Below, piece after piece: positions 24,088 to 33,267 of a stretch of 64,000 nt of DNA (position 1 is the first letter of the stretch; each line of letters begins with the position of its first letter). Position numbers and translations under genes: made by a program. The stretch spans positions 1-64,000 of the forward strand of contig NZ_CP085345.1 in NCBI RefSeq assembly GCF_020618415.1, written 5' to 3'. Source of the DNA: Cupriavidus sp. MP-37. GTDB lineage: Bacteria > Pseudomonadota > Gammaproteobacteria > Burkholderiales > Burkholderiaceae. The notes under the pieces are model-generated. The model saw only the letters and a program-made list of their open reading frames with translations, did no database searches and was not told the DNA's origin.

Positions 24088-25407
24088 ATGGACCTCACGC
24101 ATACCCAGCTTGCCGGGCACGGCTATATGTCCGGCTTCGCCAACGAATTTGCCACCGAGGCACTGCCCGGCGCGCTGCCGGTGGGCCAGAACTCGCCCCA
24201 GCGCGCGCCCTATGGCCTGTATGCCGAGCAGTTGTCAGGCACGGCCTTCACGGCGCCGCGCGCGCACAACCGCCGCTCGTGGCTGTACCGCATCCGCCCC
24301 GCGGCGATGCACAAGCCGTTCACGCTGATCGAACAGTCGCGTTTCCTGAGCCGCTTCGACCAGGTGCCGCCGTCGCCCAACCAGATGCGCTGGAGCCCGC
24401 CGGCAATGCCGTCGGTGCCGACCGACTTTATCGACGGCATCGTCACCATGGCCGGCAACGGCGGCCCGGAGGCGATGACCGGCTGCGGCATCCACCTGTA
24501 CCTGGCCAACCGGTCGATGCAGGACCGCTTTTTCTACAACGCCGACGGCGAGATGCTGATCGTGCCGCAGCAGGGCAGGCTGCTGATGGTGACCGAGCTG
24601 GGCCGGCTGGAAGTCGAGCCGCACGAGATCGTGGTGATCCCGCGCGGCGTGCGCTTTCGCGTGGAGCTGCCCGATGGCGAGGCGCGCGGCTATATCTGCG
24701 AGAACTACGGCGCGCTGTTCCGGCTGCCTGACCTGGGCGTGATCGGCTCGAACGGGCTGGCCAATCCGCGCGACTTCCTGTCGCCGGTGGCGAGCTACGA
24801 AGACCGCGAAGGCGCGTTCGAACTGGTAGCCAAGTTCCAGGGCAACCTGTGGCGCGCCGACATCGGCCACTCGCCGCTCGACGTGGTGGCCTGGCACGGC
24901 AACTACGCGCCGTACAAGTACGACCTGCGCCGCTTCAACACCATCGGCTCGATCAGCTACGACCATCCGGATCCGTCGATCTTCCTGGTGCTGCAGTCTC
25001 CATCCGATACGCCTGGCGTCGACACCATCGACTTCGTCATCTTCGGGCCGCGCTGGCTGGCGATGCAGGACTCGTTCCGCCCGCCCTGGTTCCACCGCAA
25101 TATCGCCAGCGAGTTCATGGGCCTGATCTCCGGCGTCTATGACGCCAAGGCCGAAGGCTTTGCGCCTGGCGGTGCCAGCCTGCACAACTGCATGAGCGGC
25201 CACGGCCCGGATGCGGAAACCTTCGAGAAGGCCAGCGTTGCCGACACCTCGACGCCGCACCACATCGAAAACACCATGGCGTTCATGTTCGAAACGCCGG
25301 CCGTGATCCGCCCGACGCCGTACGCCGCGCAATCGGCTTCGCTGCAGCAGGAGTACTACACCTGCTGGCAGGGCCTGAAGAAGCATTTCAACCCGAACGT
25401 CCGCTAA
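24088..25407 (+). CDS. hmgA: Homogentisate 1,2-dioxygenase
   Basis: 439 aa, normal for the family. It opens the aromatic ring of homogentisate to maleylacetoacetate using Fe(II) and O2, in tyrosine and phenylalanine breakdown. The start [20 protein letters not shown] shows the conserved Y-x-x-G-F-x-N-E signature. The iron-site region is present toward the C-terminus, including [31 protein letters not shown] and the final [12 protein letters not shown]. The upstream frame is not coding-like. Followed after 112 bp by fahA, forming the usual hmgA-fahA pair; a maleylacetoacetate isomerase is not in the window. Confidence 0.96.
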   Translation: MDLTHTQLAGHGYMSGFANEFATEALPGALPVGQNSPQRAPYGLYAEQLSGTAFTAPRAHNRRSWLYRIRPAAMHKPFTLIEQSRFLSRFDQVPPSPNQMRWSPPAMPSVPTDFIDGIVTMAGNGGPEAMTGCGIHLYLANRSMQDRFFYNADGEMLIVPQQGRLLMVTELGRLEVEPHEIVVIPRGVRFRVELPDGEARGYICENYGALFRLPDLGVIGSNGLANPRDFLSPVASYEDREGAFELVAKFQGNLWRADIGHSPLDVVAWHGNYAPYKYDLRRFNTIGSISYDHPDPSIFLVLQSPSDTPGVDTIDFVIFGPRWLAMQDSFRPPWFHRNIASEFMGLISGVYDAKAEGFAPGGASLHNCMSGHGPDAETFEKASVADTSTPHHIENTMAFMFETPAVIRPTPYAAQSASLQQEYYTCWQGLKKHFNPNVR

Positions 25408-25519
25408 GTCGCCGGCGGTCTGCCATCCCGCCGTTTTTCTGGCGGGGAAGGCAGACGCACACCACGCAAGACAACCGCAGGCACGCCACCCGTGCCTGCC
25501 AGAATTTCCGGAGCACCCG

Positions 25520-26782
25520 ATGACCGCCCCCCAAACCAGCTGGATCGACAGCGCCAACGACGGCAACACCCATTTTCCGCTGCAAAACCTGCCCTACGGC
25601 GTGTTTTCCACCCAAGGCCAGGCGCCTCGTGTGGGTGTCGCCATCGGCGACCAGGTCGTGGACCTCGCCGCCCTGGACCAGGCGGGCCTGCTGCCTGAAG
25701 CGGCCAAGGGCACCTTTGCCGCGGCCAGCCTGAACCGCTTCATCGCGCTGGGCCAGCCGGTCTGGAGCGAAACGCGCCGGCGCCTGACGGCGCTGCTGTC
25801 CGGTGCGGACGCCGCGTTGCGCGACAACGCTGCCTTGCGCGCCCAGGCCCTGGTGCCGATATCGGCCGCGACGCTGCACCTGCCGGTCGAGATCCCGGGC
25901 TATACGGACTTCTATTCGTCGAAGGAGCATGCCACCAACGTCGGCCGCATGTTCCGCGATCCGGACAATGCGTTGCTGCCGAACTGGCTGGAAATCCCGA
26001 TCGGCTACAACGGCCGCGCCAGCTCGGTGGTGGTGAGCGGCACGCCGCTGCACCGCCCCAACGGCCAGATCAAGCTGCCGAACGAGGCGCGCCCGGTCTT
26101 CAGCGCCTGCCGCAAGCTGGATTTCGAGCTGGAGATGGGCTTTATCGTCGGCAAGCCCTCGGCGCTGGGCGAACCCATCAGCACCGCCGATGCGCCCGCG
26201 CATATGTTCGGCATGGTGCTGCTCAACGACTGGAGCGCGCGCGATATCCAGCAATGGGAATACGTGCCGCTGGGGCCGTTCAACAGCAAGGGCTTCGGCA
26301 CCTCGATCTCGCCGTGGGTGGTCACCATGGAAGCGCTCGAGCCGTTCCGCCGCGACAATCCCGCGCAATCGCCCGAGCCGCTGCCCTACCTGCGGCAACA
26401 GGGCCAGAACGCCTACGACATCGCGCTGGAAGTCGCGCTGCAGCCCGAAGGCGCAGCGGCCCCCAGCACCATCTGCCGCACCAACTTCAGGGCGATGTAC
26501 TGGACCATGGCGCAGCAGCTGGCGCACCACACGGTGTCGGGCTGCAACGTGCGCGTCGGCGACCTGATGGGCTCGGGCACCATCAGCGGCACCACGCCGG
26601 ACTCTTACGGCAGCCTGCTCGAGCTGACCCGCAATGGCGCCGAGCCGCTGACGCTGGCCGATGGCAGCCAGCGCGCCTTCCTGCAGGACGGCGATGACGT
26701 GATCATGACCGGCTACTGCCAGGGCGACGGCTATCGCGTCGGCTTCGGTACGGTGTCGGGCAAGATCCTGCCGGCGCGCTGA
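25520..26782 (+). CDS. fahA: Fumarylacetoacetase
   Basis: 420 aa. It hydrolyses fumarylacetoacetate to fumarate and acetoacetate, the last step of homogentisate catabolism. The N-terminal SH3-like domain begins SWIDSANDGNTHFPLQNLPY. The catalytic domain contains YTDFYSSKEHATNVG, the metal-binding E.G region ELEMGFIVG, LLNDWSARDIQ and GTISGTTPDSYGS. Length and motif order match bacterial and eukaryotic Fah. It is co-directional with hmgA. A hairpin spans its stop codon (26780-26809). Confidence 0.96.
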   Translation: MTAPQTSWIDSANDGNTHFPLQNLPYGVFSTQGQAPRVGVAIGDQVVDLAALDQAGLLPEAAKGTFAAASLNRFIALGQPVWSETRRRLTALLSGADAALRDNAALRAQALVPISAATLHLPVEIPGYTDFYSSKEHATNVGRMFRDPDNALLPNWLEIPIGYNGRASSVVVSGTPLHRPNGQIKLPNEARPVFSACRKLDFELEMGFIVGKPSALGEPISTADAPAHMFGMVLLNDWSARDIQQWEYVPLGPFNSKGFGTSISPWVVTMEALEPFRRDNPAQSPEPLPYLRQQGQNAYDIALEVALQPEGAAAPSTICRTNFRAMYWTMAQQLAHHTVSGCNVRVGDLMGSGTISGTTPDSYGSLLELTRNGAEPLTLADGSQRAFLQDGDDVIMTGYCQGDGYRVGFGTVSGKILPAR

Positions 26783-26809
26783 AGCGCCGGGGCTGGCCGG
26801 GGCGCTTCA
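26780..26809. terminator. Hairpin at the convergent ends of fahA and the dehydratase gene
   Basis: TGAAGCGCC (26780-26788) pairs with GGCGCTTCA (26801-26809), 9 bp with a 12-nt loop, including both stop codons. There is no T tract, so strength as an intrinsic terminator is doubtful. Confidence 0.5.
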
Positions 26810-27286
26810 GCCGGCGTCCCCGCCAAGCGCGGCGGCATCCAGGATGACCGCCGCGCGGCCTGACAGCAGCGACCGCCCCGCGGCGCTGACGTCAAAGGCG
26901 TAGAGCACGGTGGCACCTTCGCCGCTGATGCGTTCCGCGGTGACCTCCAGCGGCGCCGCGATGTCGTCGAGCCGCTCCACCTGCAGCACCAGCTTGCGCA
27001 CGCTGGCAAGATAGCCCGTGCGCGGGCGCTGCTGCGCGCCGCTGTCCAGCGTGGCCTCGGCCAGCAGGGCGCCATGCACGGCCATGGCCTGCGCGGCATA
27101 TTCGATCCCGCACACCGCTGCCAGCCGGCCCTGCGCGCGCAATGGATGGTCCGCATGCGTGTGGCTGGTTGCCGTGCAGCGGACCGACGCCGTGTCCCAT
27201 GCCACCACGCCATCGAGCAGGCACATGCTGCCCTGGTGCGGAATGCGCGCGGCGATCCATGCGCGGTCGCGGATCGCTTCAGGCAT
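26807..27286 (-). CDS. 3-hydroxyacyl-ACP dehydratase-like hotdog protein (aryl-polyene type)
   Basis: 159 aa single hotdog fold of the COG4706 group. The opening IPHQGSMCLLDGVVAWD carries the conserved H-x-G/S-x-M-x-L and a later CGIEYAAQAMAVHGALL forms the central helix. It should dehydrate 3-hydroxyacyl-ACP intermediates during polyene chain growth. Last gene of the minus-strand cluster; its ATG lies 8 bp inside the end of the chain-length-factor-like gene. The call rests on fold motifs plus the cluster context. Confidence 0.8.
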   Translation of the reverse strand: MPEAIRDRAWIAARIPHQGSMCLLDGVVAWDTASVRCTATSHTHADHPLRAQGRLAAVCGIEYAAQAMAVHGALLAEATLDSGAQQRPRTGYLASVRKLVLQVERLDDIAAPLEVTAERISGEGATVLYAFDVSAAGRSLLSGRAAVILDAAALGGDAG

Positions 27287-28091
27287 GGGCCGGGCTGCCG
27301 AGGGTGGCCACGTCGGCTGCGATCCGCAGCGTATCCAGATAATCCAGCACCACCGTGCCGGTCTCGCCGCGGGCGATGGCCGCGAGCAGCGGCAGCACGC
27401 GCGCGGCCGGGGCCGAATTGCGCAGCGTTTCCAGCGCGGCGTCCGGCATCGCGGTGGACGGCGCCTGCGTCAGCGCCACGGCGATGCGCGCCAGCGAGCG
27501 CGCGGTCTGCTGCGGCGTGAGCAACAGCGCCACGCCAAACGGGTCGGGAATCGGCCGGAAGCTGTGCAGCGGCTCGGGATAGCCGGTGTCATAGGCGATC
27601 AGCAGGCAGGGCTCCGCATCGGCGGCGGCCTGCAGCACGCTTTCCAGCAGTCCCGCGCCGAAGCTGCCGTCCATCGCGCACAGCACGTTCGAGGCGCGCA
27701 TCGCGCCGGCGGCGATCGACCAGTAGCCGGCGGTCGCGTTGTGCACGGAGTTGTGGAAGCGCGTGGGCGACATCAGCGGCTCAGGCTGTGCCAGCCCTTC
27801 GCAGATGGCATGGAAGTTGTGGCCATCGCTGCTGGACGAGGTAAAGATCGTCGGCAGCTGCGCGGCATCGCAGCCACTGGCCGCCACCGCCTGCTGGCCC
27901 ACGCCCAGCGCCAGCCGGACGGTGGGGCCGGTGCGGCGGCGCTCGGCCGGGGGCAGGCCCGTGGGCAGCGGCAGCTCGGTGGCCGCGTGCGCGTAGGGCG
28001 TGCGCCCCGCGAGCACGTCACGGGCTTGCTGCCAGCCGCTCAGGCCGGGGCCGAGCAGGCCGATGCTTTCGATATAGACGGTCTGCGGCAT
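27279..28091 (-). CDS. Beta-ketoacyl synthase-like chain-length factor
   Basis: 270 aa from the ATG at 28091 (a TTG at 28103 would overlap the upstream stop). It resembles the N-terminal half of a ketosynthase (SIGLLGPGLSGWQQARDVLA, then FHNSVHNATAGYW) but has no catalytic Cys in an SSACSSG setting; a serine-rich TSSSSDGHNF occurs instead. This fits the partner subunit of aryl-polyene ketosynthases, which shapes chain length rather than catalysing condensation. It is translationally linked to both neighbours. Confidence 0.8.
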   Translation of the reverse strand: MPQTVYIESIGLLGPGLSGWQQARDVLAGRTPYAHAATELPLPTGLPPAERRRTGPTVRLALGVGQQAVAASGCDAAQLPTIFTSSSSDGHNFHAICEGLAQPEPLMSPTRFHNSVHNATAGYWSIAAGAMRASNVLCAMDGSFGAGLLESVLQAAADAEPCLLIAYDTGYPEPLHSFRPIPDPFGVALLLTPQQTARSLARIAVALTQAPSTAMPDAALETLRNSAPAARVLPLLAAIARGETGTVVLDYLDTLRIAADVATLGSPAHA

Positions 28092-28099
28092 GGCGCGGC

Positions 28100-29302
28100 T
28101 CAATGGGCAACCGCGTCCGCACGGGCGAACAGCAGGCTGCAGTTGGATCCACCGAAGCCGAACGCATTGCTCATGGCGTAGCGCAAGGGTGTGTCCCGGT
28201 TGGCGAGCTGGTAGTTCACGTCGAGCGCGGGGTCTACCTGCGTGGTGTTGATGCCGGCCGGCACCAGGCCATGGCGCAGCGCCAGCGCGCAGATCACCGC
28301 CTCGAGCGCACCGGCCGCGCCGAGCGCGTGGCCGGTGGCGCCCTTGGTCGAGCTGCAGGGCGTGCCGGGCAGCACCGCGGCCATGGCCAGGGCTTCGGCG
28401 GCGTCATTGCTGCGCGTGGCGGTGCCGTGCAGGTTGACGTAGCCGACCTGCGCCGGCGCGATGCCTGCGCTGGCCAGCGCCTGCGCCATTGCCATGCGCG
28501 CGCCGAGCCCCTGCGGGTGTGGTGTCGACATATGGTGGGCATCGCTCGATTCGCCGATGCCCGCGAGCAGGATGGCATCGTCCGCCACCGTGCCGGTCAC
28601 GCGTTCGAGCAGGCCGAACACCGCGCCTTCGCCGATCGAGATGCCGTTGCGGGCCACGTCGCAGGGCCGGCACGGCTGGCGCGACAGCAGCTCCAGCGCA
28701 TTGAAGCCGTACAGCGTGGTGTGGCACAGCGAGTCCACGCCGCCCACGACCGCTGCGTCGATCCATCCGGCTTCCAGCATGCGCCGCGCCGAGCTGAACA
28801 CCTTGGCCCCCGACGAGCACGCCGACGACACCGCGGCCGCGGGCCCGGTGAGCCCCAGGTGCTGCCGCAGGAACGCCGGCAGCGAGTAGGGATTGTGCGT
28901 GCCGCCGTAATGGAAGTCCGGTGGCAGCGCGCCGGTGGCCGGATCGCGCTGGCGGTAGCCCAGTTCGGTCTGCAGCACGCCCGCGGTGCTGGTGCCGAGA
29001 AAGACACCGATGCGGTGGGCGCCGTAGCGCGCCGCCGCCTCGCGCACCCGTGCGGCAAAGTCATCCTGCGCCAGCGCCAGCTGCGCCAGCCGGTTGTTGC
29101 GGCAGTCGAATTCGGTCAACCCGGCCGGCAGCGTGACGGTGTCGATGCCGGCGACTTCGCCGACGTAGGTGTCGAGGGCGACGTCGCCGAAGCGGCAGGG
29201 CGCCAGGCCGCCGCGCTGCGCGCGCAGCGCCGCCAGCGTGGCGTCGATGCCGGCACCGAGGCAGCTGGTGGCGGTGAAATGCGAAAACAGGAGCGGGGAC
29301 AC
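28100..29302 (-). CDS. 3-oxoacyl-ACP synthase (ketosynthase) of polyene cluster
   Basis: About 400 aa if begun at the GTG at 29302, giving the family-like start SPLLFSHFTATSCLGAG; the frame stays open to a TTG at 29356. The Cys-His-His triad is complete: Cys in AAVSSACSSGAKV (residue 162 in this numbering), His in NLHGTATRSNDAAE and His in STKGATGHALGAAG. It condenses malonyl-ACP with the growing acyl chain. It ends 9 bp before the ATG of the chain-length-factor gene. Start choice is uncertain. Confidence 0.87.
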   Translation of the reverse strand: MSPLLFSHFTATSCLGAGIDATLAALRAQRGGLAPCRFGDVALDTYVGEVAGIDTVTLPAGLTEFDCRNNRLAQLALAQDDFAARVREAAARYGAHRIGVFLGTSTAGVLQTELGYRQRDPATGALPPDFHYGGTHNPYSLPAFLRQHLGLTGPAAAVSSACSSGAKVFSSARRMLEAGWIDAAVVGGVDSLCHTTLYGFNALELLSRQPCRPCDVARNGISIGEGAVFGLLERVTGTVADDAILLAGIGESSDAHHMSTPHPQGLGARMAMAQALASAGIAPAQVGYVNLHGTATRSNDAAEALAMAAVLPGTPCSSTKGATGHALGAAGALEAVICALALRHGLVPAGINTTQVDPALDVNYQLANRDTPLRYAMSNAFGFGGSNCSLLFARADAVAH

Positions 29303-29367
29303 AGCTTCGGTGAGGCGAATGGACGGATTCTCGGAAGGCAGCGCCAATTGTAACAAGCCGCGGCGGC

Positions 29368-30216
29368 TCAGCCCGGCGGCACCGCGGCGCGCAGCGTCAC
29401 GCAGCGCAGTCCGGCGCGGTCGATGGCGGCCAGCAGGCCCGGCAGCACGGTGGTGCAGTGGGGCTGGCCGGCAGGGTCCAGGCCGGGGTTGCCGTCATGC
29501 AGCAGCAGGATGTCGCGCCCGGCCAGCCTGCCGGTCAGGCGCCGCGCCACGCGCGCGGCGTTGTTGCCGCTGAGGGTATCGAAGCCGCGCCGGGTCCAGG
29601 CCGCCAGTTGCAGCCCGAGCCGGCACAGGACCGGCTCCAGGAAGGGATTGCGCAGCCCCGCCGGGGCGCGGAAGAAGCGCGGCGCCTGGCCCGTGATTGC
29701 CGTCAGCAGCTGCTGCGCGGCGGCGATGTCGCGCTGCATGCGCGCCGGCCCGAAGGTGGAGAAGTACAGCCGGTGGTACATGCTGTGGTTTTCCACGGCA
29801 TGGCCGCGGCGCACGATCTCGCGCACCAGTTCGGGATGGGCCGCGGCGCGCTCGCCGATGCAGAAAAACGTCGCGCTGGCGCCGTGCCGGTCCAGCAGGT
29901 CGAGCACCCGCGGCGTCAGCTCCGGGTTGGGGCCGTCGTCGAAGGTCAGCGCCACGCAGCCTTCGGCCGATGGCGGCAGGCGCAGCAGGTTGGGCCCGAG
30001 CCAGGTGCTGCGCGGCCACAGGCCGGCCGCGCACATCGCCGCGTGGCTCGCGCCGATGCCGGCTACGGCCCAGCCCACGCCTTGCGGGTAAGCCAGCATC
30101 GCGCCGACGGCGCCCACATGCACCGCGGCAGCGCCATACAGCAGCGGGGTCGGCCGCCAGGGGCGGCTGGGGCAACCATCGGGCAGGGCGACGCCCGGTG
30201 CGGATAGCGGCTTCAT
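29368..30216 (-). CDS. Polysaccharide deacetylase family protein (NodB homology)
   Basis: 282 aa; the ATG at 30216 overlaps the MMPL gene stop as ATGA. Two hydrophobic segments near residues 20-60 look like a membrane anchor. The NodB domain follows, with TFDDGPNPELTP carrying the metal-binding Asp pair, then ENHSMYH supplying the H-x3-H zinc ligands, and FFRAPAGLRNPF as motif 3. Enzymes of this fold remove acetyl or formyl groups from sugars or peptidoglycan. Its place between an exporter and a ketosynthase suggests it acts on the exported aryl-polyene glycoconjugate, which is inference. Confidence 0.82.
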   Translation of the reverse strand: MKPLSAPGVALPDGCPSRPWRPTPLLYGAAAVHVGAVGAMLAYPQGVGWAVAGIGASHAAMCAAGLWPRSTWLGPNLLRLPPSAEGCVALTFDDGPNPELTPRVLDLLDRHGASATFFCIGERAAAHPELVREIVRRGHAVENHSMYHRLYFSTFGPARMQRDIAAAQQLLTAITGQAPRFFRAPAGLRNPFLEPVLCRLGLQLAAWTRRGFDTLSGNNAARVARRLTGRLAGRDILLLHDGNPGLDPAGQPHCTTVLPGLLAAIDRAGLRCVTLRAAVPPG

Positions 30217-32627
30217 GTTGCACTCCCGGCCTTCGCCGCCGCCGCGGACGGGACCGCGGGCGCGAGGATGGCCGAAAACCACAGCGCCAGCACGGCACCG
30301 GGGCCAACCGTCAGGCCGAATGCCTGCAGCAGCGGCAGGCTCGACAGCGCCAGCAGGCCGAACGCGGCGACCGTGGTCAGGTTGGCCAGCAGCAGCGACA
30401 CCAGCGTGTGCGGTGAAGCGCCAGCCGCCTGCCCGTCCGCTGCCGGTCCATTAAAGAATAGTGCGTAGTTGGAGCCGACCGCTGCCAGCAGCAACAGGCC
30501 CACCAGGTGCAGCAGCGTCAGCGGCTGGCCCAGCGCCGCCAGCCCGCCCAGCACCACCACCGCGGCGGCGGCGAGCGGCAGTACCGTGGCCAGCACCCGC
30601 CGCAGCGAGCGCAGCGCCAGCGTCAGCAGGGCGATGATCGCCAGCAGTCCGGCCAGCGACAGCAACAGGGCCTCGCGCAGGTAACCGGCATAGAGCCGGT
30701 CCGATTCGCCCTTCAGATCGACGAACAGGGTATCGGGCACGCCGGCCCGCTGGATCGCGGCGCGCACCGCGGCGCTGTCGACGCCGTCGGCCGCGCTGGC
30801 ATGGTTGGCCCCATGCAAGGGCGCGCGCAGCGGCAAGGTGGCGCTCCAGCGGCCGTCGCGCTGCACCAGCAGGGCGTCGACCGCCAGTGCCATCGACGTG
30901 CCGCGCAGGCTCTCGCGTTGCAGCAGGGGCCCGGTGCGGGCCGCTTCGGCCTGCGCCAGGAAGGGGGCGAACACCGATGCGCGCACCGGCTGCATGGCGA
31001 TGGCGGCGTGCAGGCGCTGCGCCAGCACGTCGGGTGGCGGCAGGCTGGCCTGGCGCTCGCGCTGCGTGGCCGCGCTGGGCAGGTAGCGGGCCGGGCTCTC
31101 GTAGCCGCCGATAAAGTTCTGCGCCACCAGCGGGTCCAGCTCATGCGCCACGCGTTCCGCGCCCTGCAGCACGGATTCCTGGTCCGGCCCCGACACCACC
31201 ACCAGGTAGCGCACGTCCGGTGCGCCCAGGTTTTCGCGCAGCGAGGTGTCCAGCGCCTGGTCGCTCGCCGACACCGGGCTCAGCGCCTGCAGTTCCCGGC
31301 CCCACAGCGTGCCGCGATGCTGGACCAGCACCACGCAGGCGCCCGCCACCAGCACCAGCACCAGCCAGCGCAGCCGGGGCGCGCGCAGCGCCAGCCATTG
31401 CAGCTTGCGGCCCAGTGGTGCGACGTCGCGCAGCTGCAGCGTGGCCGGCACCAGCTGCGGCAGCACGAAGCGCGTGACCAGCGCGGCGGTGACCAGCCCC
31501 GCGATCGAATACAGGCCCAGCTGCGCCAGTCCCGGAAAGCCCGACAGCAGCAGCGAGGCAAAGCCGCACACCGAAGTCAGCACCCCCAGGCGCACCGTCG
31601 GCCAGAAGCCGCCCAGCCAGGCGCGCTCGTCGCGCTGGCCATTGCGCGTGTATTGCGCGGACTGCACGAACAGGTAGATCGAATAGTCCACCGCCTCGCC
31701 GATCAGCGTGGTGCCAAAGCCCAGCGTCAGGCCATGCACCGCGCCGCCGAACCCCAGGCTGACCGCGGCGATGCCCGCGAGCGCGCCGCTGAGCACCGGC
31801 ACCAGCCCCAGCACCAGCAGCGGCACCGAGCGGTACACCGCCAGCAGCAGCGTGACGATGATGGCCAGGCCGATGGTCGAGAGCCGCTCGACATCGTGCC
31901 GGATGGTCTCGCGCGCCTTGACCGAGAACACGCCGGGGCCCGTCATCACCAGCTGGTAGGGGCCGCCCGCGTTGGCGCCGGCAAAGGCGTGCTGCACGGC
32001 GGCCATTGCCTCTGCCTGCGCATCGGTATCCGAGCCCGCGCTGGCGGTCTGCGCCAGCAGCAGCGCACGCTTGCCGTCGCGCGACGCCCACGCGCCCGCA
32101 TGCATCGGCACGCGCTGGCCGGCATCGAGCTGCGCCAGCATGGCCGCGACCTCGCCGGTGGGATCGCGCGGCAGCAATGACTTGGTGAAGAGCCCGGCGG
32201 AAGAGGCCAGCAGCGCGAACGAATCATCCACCGCCTGGGCCAGCCCGTGCTCGCTGAAACGCTCCGGCGTCACCGCCGGGCTGAGCAGGTAACGGTGCGC
32301 GAAGACGTATTCGCGGTCCGCCGCCTGGTTGACCGGCTCGCCGTTCTGCACCGAGGCGAAGCGCGGGTCGCCGCGCAGCTGCGCCGCCATCGCGCGCGAG
32401 ACCCTGGCGCGGCCCTCGGCATCGCCGCCTTCGATGCCGACCAGGATCAGGCGCGATACCAGCCCGTCGCGCAGCTGGTTCACCAGCAGCTGCTGCTCGG
32501 CGCTGGGCAGCCGCGGCAGGAAGGCGGACAGGTCGGCGGTGAAGCTGGTGCGGCTGACGACCGCGGCGCAGGCCAGCAGTGCCAGCACCCACAGCGCCAG
32601 CGCCAGGCGGCGCGATGCCGCGCTCAT
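30213..32627 (-). CDS. MMPL/RND-family predicted exporter
   Basis: 804 aa with the duplicated RND layout: one span at the N-terminus, a large periplasmic loop (~residues 30-245), five to six spans, then a second half with the same order. Spans contain GFGTTLIGEAVDYSIYLF in the first half and VGSNYALFFNG in the second, the positions of proton-relay residues in MMPL pumps. Members found in aryl-polyene and xanthomonadin clusters are thought to move the lipid product from the inner membrane. Start overlaps the LolA-like gene stop as ATGA. Confidence 0.85.
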   Translation of the reverse strand: MSAASRRLALALWVLALLACAAVVSRTSFTADLSAFLPRLPSAEQQLLVNQLRDGLVSRLILVGIEGGDAEGRARVSRAMAAQLRGDPRFASVQNGEPVNQAADREYVFAHRYLLSPAVTPERFSEHGLAQAVDDSFALLASSAGLFTKSLLPRDPTGEVAAMLAQLDAGQRVPMHAGAWASRDGKRALLLAQTASAGSDTDAQAEAMAAVQHAFAGANAGGPYQLVMTGPGVFSVKARETIRHDVERLSTIGLAIIVTLLLAVYRSVPLLVLGLVPVLSGALAGIAAVSLGFGGAVHGLTLGFGTTLIGEAVDYSIYLFVQSAQYTRNGQRDERAWLGGFWPTVRLGVLTSVCGFASLLLSGFPGLAQLGLYSIAGLVTAALVTRFVLPQLVPATLQLRDVAPLGRKLQWLALRAPRLRWLVLVLVAGACVVLVQHRGTLWGRELQALSPVSASDQALDTSLRENLGAPDVRYLVVVSGPDQESVLQGAERVAHELDPLVAQNFIGGYESPARYLPSAATQRERQASLPPPDVLAQRLHAAIAMQPVRASVFAPFLAQAEAARTGPLLQRESLRGTSMALAVDALLVQRDGRWSATLPLRAPLHGANHASAADGVDSAAVRAAIQRAGVPDTLFVDLKGESDRLYAGYLREALLLSLAGLLAIIALLTLALRSLRRVLATVLPLAAAAVVVLGGLAALGQPLTLLHLVGLLLLAAVGSNYALFFNGPAADGQAAGASPHTLVSLLLANLTTVAAFGLLALSSLPLLQAFGLTVGPGAVLALWFSAILAPAVPSAAAAKAGSAT

Positions 32628-33250
32628 CGGCTTGCGGCCGGCCGGATCTTCATCACCGAGCGGTCACCATCGGCCTGGCGGATCTCGACCTGGTCCAGCA
32701 CATCCTGCCGGCCCTCGATGCGCACCTCGCTGACCGCGGCGGCCATGCGCGAGTCCGCCGGCGTCAGCGTCAGTGTCCAGCGGCTGGCGCGGCCCTGCAC
32801 GCCGAGCTTGTAGTAGCGCTCCAGCGCATCGCGGTTGCCGGCCAGCGTGGCGCGGATGCTTTCGATAAAGGCGGCGATCTCGGGGTAGTTCTGCAGCGGC
32901 ATGGTGTAGCGCTTGCCGTCGCGCTCGACGGTCAGCATGTCGCCGTCCAGCACCAGGTTCTCTGCCTTGGGCGAGAGCGTGCGCTTTTCCAGGTGGTCGG
33001 GCGCGGTGAAGCGCAGTTCGCCCGACGACTGCACCGGCTTGTCGAGCAGCGCCAGGTACTTGGTCTCGGTAAACAGCACGCGCCCGGACTTGCGCTGCGC
33101 CAGCGTGGACATCAGCTGGTCGACGCCGAACACGGCGGTGGCCGCGGATGCGGCGGGTGCGGCCGCGCCAGGCAGCGGCGCCAGCGCCAGCATGGCGCTC
33201 GCCAGCAGTGCTGGCAGCGGATAGCGGAAAGGACGCGCGGAGAAAAACAT
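32624..33250 (-). CDS. LolA-like outer-membrane lipoprotein carrier homologue
   Basis: 208 aa with a signal peptide of about 35 residues ending near PGAAAPAASA. The mature part has the LolA/LolB-type half-barrel pattern (VDQLMSTLAQRKSGRVLFTE, then GELRFTAPDHLEKRT). In polyene clusters such proteins probably carry lipid product across the periplasm after the MMPL pump. It is linked to that pump by an ATGA overlap. It is distinct from the housekeeping LolA, as shown by its cluster position. Confidence 0.8.
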   Translation of the reverse strand: MFFSARPFRYPLPALLASAMLALAPLPGAAAPAASAATAVFGVDQLMSTLAQRKSGRVLFTETKYLALLDKPVQSSGELRFTAPDHLEKRTLSPKAENLVLDGDMLTVERDGKRYTMPLQNYPEIAAFIESIRATLAGNRDALERYYKLGVQGRASRWTLTLTPADSRMAAAVSEVRIEGRQDVLDQVEIRQADGDRSVMKIRPAASR

Positions 33251-33267
33251 CAGTGGCGGCTCACGGG

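Noticed and set aside
30507..32180. A 557-codon plus-strand frame opposite the MMPL exporter
   Set aside because: The exporter has a clear RND-type membrane layout; the opposite frame is a composition shadow.
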